From contig CALXQL010000019.1 of assembly GCA_944390685.1 (NCBI GenBank), positions 1 to 64,000 on the forward strand: a stretch of DNA of 64,000 nucleotides, in the 5' to 3' direction. The position numbers were made by a program, and so were the translations under genes. Within the stretch, counting starts at the first letter, position 1, and each line of letters opens with the position of its first letter. Under the pieces are notes generated by a model that was not told the origin of the DNA, ran no database searches, and was given only the letters and a program-made list of their open reading frames with translations. Below are positions 27,953 to 36,112 of the stretch, piece after piece. This stretch comes from an uncultured Alphaproteobacteria bacterium (GTDB taxonomy: Bacteria; Pseudomonadota; Alphaproteobacteria; Rs-D84; CACZYB01).

Positions 27953-29164
27953 ATGAATAAAAAACTAATACTATTAACAACAATATTATCTATTATTGGC
28001 ATGGAAAGTTATGCAAGTAAAACCAATATTCGTCGTAATCTTTCCACACGAAATAATACACGTACAGCCTCATCTGTAAACCTTAATGGAACTATTACAA
28101 CAATAAATGCAAATGTTGAAGATACAACAAAATTAACAACTTATGATCCAAACACCCCTGCTCCAATTACCGATCAAATTGCAAAAAGAAATTGTGCAAA
28201 AATGGTAAGCAACGCAATGGATACATATTGTAAAGACAATAAATGCACAAATATAACTCAAATATATGCTAATTTAACATATACAGAAATACCAGGACAA
28301 GCAAACGAAATTTATTGTGCAAACTTTTTGGAAAGTTCAATAAAGGATTTATTATCCGCTCATAATACAAAGGATTTAAGCAACGAAAAAAATTGTAATA
28401 TAGCATTGGCAACATCTTTTGCTGCAGAAGATTGTTATTTATATGTTATGACTAATCAATCAAGCCAAGTAATAATAAATAAAGATGAATTAGAAAAACG
28501 CTGTGGTATTAACGCAATTAAAGAACAATATAAAAAAATAACAAAAGAAGAGATTTCAGAAAGTGATATAATACATGATGATTTAGCAAATTATTTCTCA
28601 AAAGTAGGAAATATTGGTTTTTCTGATTTACTTGCATATCCAGCAAGAGTTATGGATTTAAAAATTGACTTTAAAACATCTGCATTTCCAAGGGAATTAG
28701 TTCAACTTGTAAATACTATCAAATCCCAAGGAAATGTAATGTGTGGTCCTGATAGATATTCACAATTATACGATACAAATATGCCACTTGAAATAAAACA
28801 AACTTCATGGCAAAAAGCACGTGATGAAAAAGGATTATTTAAAGGAACTGGCGATTGGATTGCTAACCAAGTATCTGCTTTCACAGGCACAAATACAACT
28901 GATGAATATAAAGAAAAAGGTATGAAAACTTGGGGAATTAATTACAACAAATGTGAAAAACAATATGAAGAAACATTTGATGCAGCAACCCGCTCAACTC
29001 ATACTGATAAATTTAAAGAAGAATGGATAAAAGACTGCAAAAAAACATTAAGAGAAGAAAGTAGTACTCCAACAGAGGCAACCACTTCTACCTCAATAGA
29101 AGGAGCTACTACTCCAACAGAGGCAACTAGTACTACTACAGAAGAAACAACCGTAACTGAATAA
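27953..29164 (+). CDS. Exported Cys protein, paralog B, with Thr-rich tail
   Basis: A 403-aa exported protein, paralog of its neighbours at 26471 and 31863. The signal peptide (about 1-21, MESYA) is followed by an Arg/Asn/Thr-rich mature N terminus. Shared blocks are PAPITDQIAKRNCAKM, EKNCNIALATSFAAEDCYLY, KRCGINAIKEQYKKI, VMCGPDRYSQLYD and FKGTGDWIANQVSAFTG. The last 35 residues are almost only Thr, Ser, Glu, Pro and Ala with a repeated TPTEAT unit, encoded by an 18-base direct repeat (29065-29082 and 29110-29127). A tail of this kind could be extracellular and modified, but that is inference. AAAGGAG precedes the ATG and a strong terminator follows. Confidence 0.75.
   Translation: MNKKLILLTTILSIIGMESYASKTNIRRNLSTRNNTRTASSVNLNGTITTINANVEDTTKLTTYDPNTPAPITDQIAKRNCAKMVSNAMDTYCKDNKCTNITQIYANLTYTEIPGQANEIYCANFLESSIKDLLSAHNTKDLSNEKNCNIALATSFAAEDCYLYVMTNQSSQVIINKDELEKRCGINAIKEQYKKITKEEISESDIIHDDLANYFSKVGNIGFSDLLAYPARVMDLKIDFKTSAFPRELVQLVNTIKSQGNVMCGPDRYSQLYDTNMPLEIKQTSWQKARDEKGLFKGTGDWIANQVSAFTGTNTTDEYKEKGMKTWGINYNKCEKQYEETFDAATRSTHTDKFKEEWIKDCKKTLREESSTPTEATTSTSIEGATTPTEATSTTTEETTVTE
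29065..29127 (+). repeat. Direct repeat in the Thr-rich tail of paralog B
   Basis: TACTCCAACAGAGGCAAC occurs at 29065-29082 and 29110-29127, 45 bases (15 codons) apart, encoding S/T-T-P-T-E-A-T. The spacing keeps the frame. Confidence 0.75.
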
Positions 29165-29189
29165 AAAACTCCCTTTTGGGAGTTTTTTT
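29165..29189 (+). terminator. Terminator after paralog B
   Basis: AAAACTCCC-TTTT-GGGAGTTTT stem-loop followed by a T run, directly at the paralog B stop codon. Confidence 0.9.
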
Positions 29190-29198
29190 ATAACCTAC

Positions 29199-29227
29199 TT
29201 GACCGAAAATAGAAAATATGATATTAT
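29199..29227 (+). promoter_or_regulatory. Strong promoter with a start at the ATG (leaderless)
   Basis: TTGACC (29199-29204), exactly 17 bp, TATTAT (29222-29227) preceded by TG (extended -10). The expected transcript start is about 29234-29235, which is the ATG of the next gene, and there is no ribosome site. The in-frame TTG extension of that gene is the -35 box. Confidence 0.75.
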
Positions 29228-29234
29228 AATTTTT

Positions 29235-31217
29235 ATGAAGAAATTTCTTATAACATTATTTATTCTTATACTTTCGCCTTTATTTTTAATAAAAGGTGGA
29301 CTTGCAAACGAACCTGAAAAATCACCTATTGTGATTGATATTTCTCCTCAAACTAATACATCTTTAATAAATATAAAAAACGATTTTAAAACTGATATTT
29401 ATGATTATATATGTCAATCATCAAATCAAACAAGTGATGTAAAACTTAAAAATCAAATAACTAGTTGCACTCCTAACACAACAATAAAGGATTTATATAA
29501 TTGTGTTTGCAACGACACCACACAATTAAATGGTAAAATAAGTCCAATAATCAATTTTACTGGATTGAAAACAGACGATACTTTATCCAATCAATTCAAA
29601 CAAATAAATGAATTTTATAACGCTCTTGATTCAATCATTCTAATTGTAGATGTAAAAAATGAAATACAAACTACATTAAATGCATTGGAAGAAGCAACAA
29701 ATGCTCAAATCCAATCTTTAAAGGAAGAAATTAAAAATAAAATAAATTCCTTAAATTCTTTATTAAATGAAGAACATACTTTACGAAATAATGAAGAATT
29801 GAAAACAATATTACAAAATTTAAATCTTGATAAACATTTAGAAAATATTGAAACAGAAATGACAAAATCTAATGCTGATTTCAATAAAATACTAAATACA
29901 AAATATTCAAATCTTCCTAATAATACTGATGAATTAAATAAAATATTAAAAGAACTTGAAAAAGAAGAAAAAACAGCAACTTCAAACATTGAAAAATTAA
30001 ACAACGCCCTTCAAAAGAATAAAGAAGCCCAAATCAAAGCGAAAAAAGATGCTTTATTAAAGGCAAAACAAGACGAGGCAAAAATTTTAAAAGAAATAAT
30101 TGATATAGTATCTCCATCAATAAGTCCTCTCACAAAGGAAATAAAAGATGGAAACGATGTAAGTGAAAATGCGGCCTTAAACTCTAAACTATATCGTTTG
30201 GATATAAAACCTAATTTTATATTCAATAAACATAAAACAATAGAGGAAAAAGACAATCCAAAATTATTGGAAGAATTTACAACTGAAACTGAAAATACCT
30301 TAAAAAATATTGATCTTTTAAAAGAATTAAAAGATGATTTAAAAGAAAGAAATGATATTAAAAATAATTTAAGTGTATGTTCCAATAACATTGATGAAAT
30401 AACAAAAAGATTAAATATTTCATCTCTTTTAAATAATGGAATACCTCCAAAACATAACAAATATCCAAATGGATATGTATATTTAACACAAAGTTCAATT
30501 GAAACAAATTGTGCGACAAAGGAACGTCCTGTATTTTATATAGAAAAGGGATCTTCATTTAATTGTTCCACATCAAAATTCTTATATCCAACTGAAATTG
30601 AATATTTGAAAGGATTTTCATCATCAAAATGTAAAACTTGTGAAATACCACAAATAATGAGTATTGAAGAAGCACATGAAAAACAACAAATTTGTTATGA
30701 TAATTTAGAATTATTAAAATTATTAGAAAATATAATGAATAATTGTAAGGATAACAATAACAAATATTTGATTGAACCATCAAAGGCAATCACCACCTAT
30801 AAATCATTAGAAGATATTGAAAAATTCTGTAAGGATAAAAAGGCAGAATTAGAAAAATTAACACAAAATAAAATAGATGATGAATTATCAAACATAAAAA
30901 ATATATGTTGTAATGGATCTTCATTTACAAAATATTGTGAAGAAGAAGGTGCACTTAAAAATGGAAACATTTCAAAGTTAAGAACTATAAAGGCAAGTGA
31001 ACTTCCAACTCTTACAACCTTTATACAATCAAATGATTTAAAAAAGGCATCTTGTGATAAAATAGATTCATTATATAACGATTTAAAACCAATAATGAAC
31101 ATAAATTCTGCATCAAATTGTGAAGCAAAACGAAATGCTATTTCACAATTAACAAACCATAATTTATCACAAAAATCATATAAATATTATCAATTAAAAT
31201 TTAGTGTGTGTGAATAA
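29235..31217 (+). CDS. Exported coiled-coil protein with multiple Cys
   Basis: A 660-aa protein of unknown function. Signal peptide of about 25 residues (MKKFLITLFI..., ending GGLA). Cys pairs occur early (YICQSS, TSCTPN, NCVCND), then a long Lys/Glu/Asn-rich coiled-coil stretch covers roughly 140-300. The C-terminal half has more Cys (VCSNN, NCATKE, KCKTCE, NICCNG, KYCEEE). It is not an obvious paralog of A, B or C but lies among them, after its own strong promoter. Its stop codon overlaps the ruvA start (TAATG), so ruvA depends on it. The longer frame starting at 29199 is rejected because it contains the promoter. Confidence 0.75.
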   Translation: MKKFLITLFILILSPLFLIKGGLANEPEKSPIVIDISPQTNTSLINIKNDFKTDIYDYICQSSNQTSDVKLKNQITSCTPNTTIKDLYNCVCNDTTQLNGKISPIINFTGLKTDDTLSNQFKQINEFYNALDSIILIVDVKNEIQTTLNALEEATNAQIQSLKEEIKNKINSLNSLLNEEHTLRNNEELKTILQNLNLDKHLENIETEMTKSNADFNKILNTKYSNLPNNTDELNKILKELEKEEKTATSNIEKLNNALQKNKEAQIKAKKDALLKAKQDEAKILKEIIDIVSPSISPLTKEIKDGNDVSENAALNSKLYRLDIKPNFIFNKHKTIEEKDNPKLLEEFTTETENTLKNIDLLKELKDDLKERNDIKNNLSVCSNNIDEITKRLNISSLLNNGIPPKHNKYPNGYVYLTQSSIETNCATKERPVFYIEKGSSFNCSTSKFLYPTEIEYLKGFSSSKCKTCEIPQIMSIEEAHEKQQICYDNLELLKLLENIMNNCKDNNNKYLIEPSKAITTYKSLEDIEKFCKDKKAELEKLTQNKIDDELSNIKNICCNGSSFTKYCEEEGALKNGNISKLRTIKASELPTLTTFIQSNDLKKASCDKIDSLYNDLKPIMNINSASNCEAKRNAISQLTNHNLSQKSYKYYQLKFSVCE

Positions 31218-31819
31218 TGATATATAAGTTAAAAGGTATAATAGATACTATAACAGAAAATTTCATAATATTAGATGTAAATGGTGTTGGCTATGGAATT
31301 TATATTTCACAAAAAACAATTTCTCAATTGCAACAAAACACACCATTAACATTATATATAGAAACTATTTTAAGGGAAGATTCAATAACACTATATGGAT
31401 TTTCTACACCTTATGAAAAGGAAATATTTAATCTTTTAACTTCCGTTCAAGGTATAGGGCCTAAGGCTTCTATATCTATATTATCAGCATTAACACCGAC
31501 TGAAATTTCAACTGCAATATTATCAAATGATTCAAAAATATTCACGACAGCAAATGGAATTGGCAAAAAAACTGCGGAAAGAATAATCACAGAATTAAAA
31601 GATAAAATAACTAAAACAAATATAAATATAGAACTAACAAATCTCACAAAAACAATCAAACCATCAAGTATTGCCGAAGATGCTATTTCAGCATTATCAA
31701 ATATGGGATATACTCGTTCACAAAGTTTTGAAATCATAATGAAAATATTAAATGAAATTCCAGACATAAATATAAATGATTTAATAAAACTTTCATTAAA
31801 AGAAATAAATAAATTCTAA
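31217..31819 (+). CDS. ruvA: Holliday junction branch-migration protein RuvA
   Basis: A 200-aa protein with the OB-fold domain (MIYKLKGIIDTI, VNGVGYGIYIS), two helix-hairpin-helix motifs (VQGIGPKASISIL and ANGIGKKTAERII) and a C-terminal RuvB-binding domain. It tetramerises on Holliday junctions and loads RuvB. The expected partners ruvB and ruvC are absent from the window. The ATG overlaps the stop of an exported coiled-coil protein gene (TAATG), which places a recombination gene under the promoter of a secreted-protein gene. Confidence 0.95.
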   Translation: MIYKLKGIIDTITENFIILDVNGVGYGIYISQKTISQLQQNTPLTLYIETILREDSITLYGFSTPYEKEIFNLLTSVQGIGPKASISILSALTPTEISTAILSNDSKIFTTANGIGKKTAERIITELKDKITKTNINIELTNLTKTIKPSSIAEDAISALSNMGYTRSQSFEIIMKILNEIPDININDLIKLSLKEINKF

Positions 31820-31846
31820 AAACCTCTTTTAATAAAATTAAAATTA

Positions 31847-31855
31847 TGATATAAT
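31847..31855 (+). promoter_or_regulatory. Extended -10 promoter of paralog C (leaderless)
   Basis: TGATATAAT ends 8 bases before the ATG at 31863. The transcript should start at or one base before the ATG, and there is no ribosome site. Confidence 0.65.
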
Positions 31856-31862
31856 AAAAATT

Positions 31863-33212
31863 ATGAATAAAAAGATTATAACATATCTTATAACTACATT
31901 CTGTATATTAAATACAGATGTCTCTGCTTCACAAAGAAGAAGTAGAGCAAATTCCACCACAAGAAATGCAACTATAAGAAAAACTACAACAATAAATACT
32001 ACTAGTCTACCATTAACGATTGATACAACAAATTTAAATATAATAAATACAAACCCAAATACCTATAATCAAAATGAAATACAATGTGGGACACCTGCTC
32101 CAATTGATAATTTAATTGCAAAACGCTTATGTGCCACCGCCTACTCTACTGCCCTTGGAAAATATTGTAGTGAAACTGAATGTAAAAGTGCAATCAGCGT
32201 CGCTATGACAATGAATTTTGGTATCCCTTTATTAAAGGATATAAGTATAGATATAAACGGAACAAAATGTAGCGCTGATGGCTTAAATTCATTTTGTTCA
32301 AATTTTGCAGAGGAATTGGTGGAAGGACTATGGCCAATGTATTCTTCCCAAGCAATAAGGGAAAGAAAAAATTGTAATTTTGCAAAGGCAAAATTCGTCT
32401 CCGCTCAAAATTGTTTTAATTATATTTTAAGTGAAAAAAATAACACTGGATTAAATAATTTTTTTGATTCATCAAAAATAACAACTATGGATAAAAAAAT
32501 TGATGAACTTTGTGGTAGGGATGCAATAATCAAAAATTATAATATGATAAGTATAGATGAATGGACCACAAAAGATGATGAAACATTTTTTAATTCCATG
32601 AGTAATGTTGTATCGGGAAAAAATCTTGGATCCAATAAAAAATTATCATCAAGCATAGCCACACAATTTGCCAATATTGGTAATGCCAATTGGGATATAA
32701 CAGGAAAGGTTGGAAATTTTCTTGATGGCACATGGGATTTAAAAACCTCTTCATACCCACGTGAAATCACCACACTTGTAAATACTTTTATAACCGAAGG
32801 TGAAACTGCATGTGGAAATGATTTCAAAACCGAAATGCAAAACACAAACTTTGCACTTGAAAACAAACAATCCTCTCTTGAAAAGGAAATTGCTAAAAAA
32901 GGTTTGTTGAAAGGTCTCTTTGATTATTCATTAAATCAAGCAAGTGTAGTAATTGGTGAAGAATTAGCACAAGATATAAAGGATAAAGGTATATATGGAA
33001 AGATAAAGGAAAGTATGGAAAAAACACCAACAAAACAAAATTATACCTATACAATATCTTATATAACAAAACCATCAACATGGGATAATAACTCTATAAA
33101 TACAATTAAAAAGTTATTTGTAAATCAGGATATTTCACAATTAACAAGTGAAACCGCCATCAATTATGATAATATAAAAGAAATAATTGAAATAATACAA
33201 AACTTTAAATAA
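31863..33212 (+). CDS. Exported Cys protein, paralog C
   Basis: A 449-aa exported protein related to the genes at 26471 and 27953. Signal peptide (about 1-22, DVSA) and an Arg-rich mature N terminus (SQRRSRANSTTRN). Shared blocks are PAPIDNLIAKRLCATAY, KNCNFAKAKFVSAQNCFNY, ELCGRDAIIKNYNMI, TACGNDF and KGLFDYSLNQASVVIGE. Extra Cys lie around 115-135. Function unknown. Translation appears leaderless. The next gene, clpX, begins about 100 bases later with its own promoter-like TATTATAAT near 33271-33279. Confidence 0.75.
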   Translation: MNKKIITYLITTFCILNTDVSASQRRSRANSTTRNATIRKTTTINTTSLPLTIDTTNLNIINTNPNTYNQNEIQCGTPAPIDNLIAKRLCATAYSTALGKYCSETECKSAISVAMTMNFGIPLLKDISIDINGTKCSADGLNSFCSNFAEELVEGLWPMYSSQAIRERKNCNFAKAKFVSAQNCFNYILSEKNNTGLNNFFDSSKITTMDKKIDELCGRDAIIKNYNMISIDEWTTKDDETFFNSMSNVVSGKNLGSNKKLSSSIATQFANIGNANWDITGKVGNFLDGTWDLKTSSYPREITTLVNTFITEGETACGNDFKTEMQNTNFALENKQSSLEKEIAKKGLLKGLFDYSLNQASVVIGEELAQDIKDKGIYGKIKESMEKTPTKQNYTYTISYITKPSTWDNNSINTIKKLFVNQDISQLTSETAINYDNIKEIIEIIQNFK

Positions 33213-33308
33213 GATTGTAAAAACAATATGATAACTTTTTAATAAAATATATTTGAAAAAGATATCAAAAGATATTATAATGCAATAATTAAAAATTAAA
33301 GGTTAATT

Positions 33309-34559
33309 ATGACAGAAGATACAAAAAATATAAAATATTGTTCATTTTGTGGGAAAAGCCAACATGAAGCTGGCAAATTAATAGCAGGCCCAAATGTTTT
33401 TATTTGTGATAGTTGTATCACACTTTGTAGTAATATAATAAAGGAAGAAAACAAAAAATCCTTAACCGAAGGGACAAAGGATACTCCCACTCCACAAGAA
33501 ATGTTGGAACACCTTGATGATTATGTAATAGGACAAAGAAAAGCAAAAAAAGTTTTATCTGTTTCAGTTTATAATCATTATAAAAGACTATATAATTCTG
33601 CAATAAAAAACGATGTTGAAATACAAAAATCAAATATATTATTAATAGGTCCAACCGGAAGTGGTAAAACCCTTCTTGCAAGTACTTTGGCAAAAATTCT
33701 TGACGTTCCATTTACAATTGCTGATGCCACTACCTTAACCGAAGCAGGTTATGTGGGTGAGGATGTAGAAAACATACTCGTCCGCTTACTCCAAGCAACA
33801 AATTATGATTTGGAAAAGGCACAAAAGGGTATTGTTTACATTGATGAAATTGATAAAATATCAAGAAAATCTGATAATCCATCACTTACAAGGGATGTAA
33901 GTGGTGAAGGTGTGCAACAAGCTCTTTTAAAATTAATTGAGGGATCTATAATTTCTGTTCCACCCCAAGGTGGCCGTAAACATCCACAACAAGAATTTAT
34001 ACAATTTGATACATCAAATGTATTATTCATTTGTGGAGGAGCATTTGACGGCATTGAAAAAATCATTGAAAAAAGAACGACCAAAACTTCCATAGGTTTT
34101 GGTGCAAATATCCAATCTAAAAAAGAAAAAAACTTAACAGAGCTATTTTCAATGATTGAACCAGAAGATATAATAAAATTTGGAATAATACCTGAAATGA
34201 TGGGAAGAATGCCAATAATTGTAACTCTTGATGAGTTAGATAGAGAGGCTCTTTGTTCCATCTTAACAGAACCAAAAAATGCACTTATAAAACAATATAA
34301 GACCTTATTTTCAATGGAAAACGTTGAACTTGAATTCACCGATGATAGTTTGGAAGCCATAGCAGATAAGGCAATAAAAAGAAAAACTGGTGCACGTGGA
34401 CTTCGTTCAATAATTGAAAATCTATTACTTGATACAATGTTTACATTGCCAAGCAATAAAAATATTCAAAAGGTAATTGTCAATAGGGATGTAATTGAAC
34501 ACGATAAATCCCCAATAATAATTTATCAAGAAAAGAAAAAGGATAAAAAAATAGTTTAA
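33309..34559 (+). CDS. clpX: ClpXP protease ATP-binding subunit ClpX
   Basis: A 416-aa AAA+ unfoldase that feeds substrates to ClpP. N-terminal four-Cys zinc domain (CSFCGKSQ ... CDSCITLC, about 13-40), Walker A GPTGSGKT near 117-124, Walker [11 protein letters not shown] and a C-terminal domain with [12 protein letters not shown]. clpP is not adjacent, unlike in many relatives; upstream is an exported protein gene. AAAGG precedes the ATG and a clear terminator follows. In alphaproteobacteria ClpXP degrades cell-cycle regulators, so it may tie into the DUF1013 and GANTC observations, but nothing here shows that. Confidence 0.97.
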   Translation: MTEDTKNIKYCSFCGKSQHEAGKLIAGPNVFICDSCITLCSNIIKEENKKSLTEGTKDTPTPQEMLEHLDDYVIGQRKAKKVLSVSVYNHYKRLYNSAIKNDVEIQKSNILLIGPTGSGKTLLASTLAKILDVPFTIADATTLTEAGYVGEDVENILVRLLQATNYDLEKAQKGIVYIDEIDKISRKSDNPSLTRDVSGEGVQQALLKLIEGSIISVPPQGGRKHPQQEFIQFDTSNVLFICGGAFDGIEKIIEKRTTKTSIGFGANIQSKKEKNLTELFSMIEPEDIIKFGIIPEMMGRMPIIVTLDELDREALCSILTEPKNALIKQYKTLFSMENVELEFTDDSLEAIADKAIKRKTGARGLRSIIENLLLDTMFTLPSNKNIQKVIVNRDVIEHDKSPIIIYQEKKKDKKIV

Positions 34560-34568
34560 AAAACACCT

Positions 34569-34596
34569 ACCTACATATCAATGTAGGTATTTTTTA
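34569..34596 (+). terminator. Terminator of clpX
   Basis: ACCTACAT/ATGTAGGT stem (34569-34576 with 34581-34588), 4-nt loop, then ATTTTTT. Confidence 0.9.
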
Positions 34597-34609
34597 AAAA
34601 GGAGTAATG

Positions 34610-35314
34610 ATGATAAAAGAAGAAAATAAAAATATAATTGCAATTGATGGTCCTGCTGGTGCGGGAAAGGGAACCTTAACAAAAAAATTATGTGAATATT
34701 ATGGCTTTGCTGGACTTGATACAGGAAGTTTATATAGGGCTATCACCCTATGTTTAATAGAAATAGGTCATGATATGGAACACCTTGATGAAAAGTTTGC
34801 AACTGAAACTGCACAAAAATTATCAGATACTCATGAAATCTTAACCTATGCAAAAAATCCAAATATAAGATCTCAATTAACAAATAAATATGTTGCAAAT
34901 GTTGCAAAGATACCTGAATTAAGAGCGATAATGAGAAAATATCAAATTGATTTTGCACTATTTCCACCAAACCTACCAGATGGAAGAAAGGCAAAAGGTG
35001 CAATTATAGAAGGAAGAGATATAGGAACGGTAATATGTCCTAACGCCCCAATAAAATTCTATATAACCGCTACTGCAGAAGCAAGAGCAAGTCGTAGATT
35101 AAAAGAATATCTAGATAGGGGTGAAAGTGCAAGTTATCAAGAAGTTCTTGCTTCTATAATAAAAAGGGATGAAACAGATAGTCATAGAGCATCTAGTCCA
35201 CTTAAACAAGCTGATGATGCAATACTAATAAATACATCTGAAAACAATAAGGAACAAACCTTTGAAATAGCTAAAAAAATAATAGATGAAAGGTTTAAAA
35301 TAATACTAACATAA
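34610..35314 (+). CDS. cmk: Cytidylate kinase
   Basis: A 234-aa (d)CMP kinase: P-loop GPAGAGKGT near 15-23, the NMP-binding LDTGSLYRA block and IIEGRDIGTV in the core domain. It phosphorylates CMP and dCMP for nucleic-acid and CMP-Kdo synthesis, the latter linking to WaaA. Two adjacent ATGs are available; 34610 is preferred because AAGGAG lies 5 bases upstream, while 34607 is too close. The usual neighbour rpsA is not here; the next gene is convergent. Confidence 0.95.
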   Translation: MIKEENKNIIAIDGPAGAGKGTLTKKLCEYYGFAGLDTGSLYRAITLCLIEIGHDMEHLDEKFATETAQKLSDTHEILTYAKNPNIRSQLTNKYVANVAKIPELRAIMRKYQIDFALFPPNLPDGRKAKGAIIEGRDIGTVICPNAPIKFYITATAEARASRRLKEYLDRGESASYQEVLASIIKRDETDSHRASSPLKQADDAILINTSENNKEQTFEIAKKIIDERFKIILT

Positions 35315-35338
35315 AATGGAGACTTGCCCCATTTTTTT
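35313..35338 (+). terminator. Terminator of cmk
   Basis: AAATGG/CCATTT stem (35314-35319 with 35329-35334) with a 9-nt loop, followed by a T run that ends at the convergent cvpA stop. Confidence 0.65.
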
Positions 35339-35340
35339 AT

Positions 35341-36048
35341 TTAAAGATTTTCAATATTTAACTCTTTTTCATTGAAATCTATTTCTAATTGATCAAGCTG
35401 TTTAAGCTGACGTTCCAAATCTCTAATTTCTGATTGTTTATAACCATCTTCTGCGGAACTATTATCATCTACAACTTCCACTTTTGGCTTACTTAATTTT
35501 TCAAAGGTTTCTACTTCATTTCCCGTCATATCGGTTTTAATAACTTCCTTAATTTCCTTAAAATTGCTACCTTCTGGAAGAAGAAGAGAAATAAACATAG
35601 AACCCACTTTTAATACAGGTTTACTTCTAGCATCTACTATCCATTTAGGTCTATTTTGTTTTTCCGGAATAAACCATAAAATAGCAATATAAATAACAGC
35701 CATGATTAGAATACCTCTTACAAGGCCAAAGAAAAAACCTAACGACTTATCAATACCACCTAAATTAGTATTATGAAGTTTTTTTGTAAAAGTTTTATTT
35801 ATAAAGGAAAGAAGCATTATAACAACTACAAATATAGATATATATGCAGACATAGATGAAAAAACATTACTTTCACCGAACAAAGATGCAAATTGAGGTT
35901 CAACAAACGGATATAAGTATTTAGTTAAAATCGCTGTACCAATCCAAGCGGCAATTGAAAAAGATTCGGAAATAAGCCCACCATTATAAGCAAGCACAGC
36001 AGATACCACCACCACCACTAAAAAAACAAAATCTAAAAAAGTAAACAC
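35341..36048 (-). CDS. cvpA: CvpA-family membrane protein
   Basis: A 235-aa inner-membrane protein with four hydrophobic segments in the first 125 residues (including LDFVFLVVVVVSAVLAYNGG and FFFGLVRGILIMAVIYIAIL) and the CvpA block GGLISESFSI. The cytoplasmic C-terminal part (about 150-235) is charged and predicted coiled. CvpA proteins have roles in colicin V production and envelope stress, not fully understood. The start is GTG with AGAGGAG upstream. It follows radA as in other alphaproteobacteria; purF, often next, is absent. Confidence 0.88.
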   Translation of the reverse strand: MFTFLDFVFLVVVVVSAVLAYNGGLISESFSIAAWIGTAILTKYLYPFVEPQFASLFGESNVFSSMSAYISIFVVVIMLLSFINKTFTKKLHNTNLGGIDKSLGFFFGLVRGILIMAVIYIAILWFIPEKQNRPKWIVDARSKPVLKVGSMFISLLLPEGSNFKEIKEVIKTDMTGNEVETFEKLSKPKVEVVDDNSSAEDGYKQSEIRDLERQLKQLDQLEIDFNEKELNIENL

Positions 36049-36112
36049 TATAAAACTCCTCTATTTATGATAAAAAATATAACATATTAAGCCAAATCTA
36101 TCAAGAATTTTA

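Noticed and set aside
29199-29234. TTG start for the exported coiled-coil protein
   Set aside because: The TTG is part of the -35 box and the -10 lies within the extension; the signal peptide begins at the ATG at 29235.
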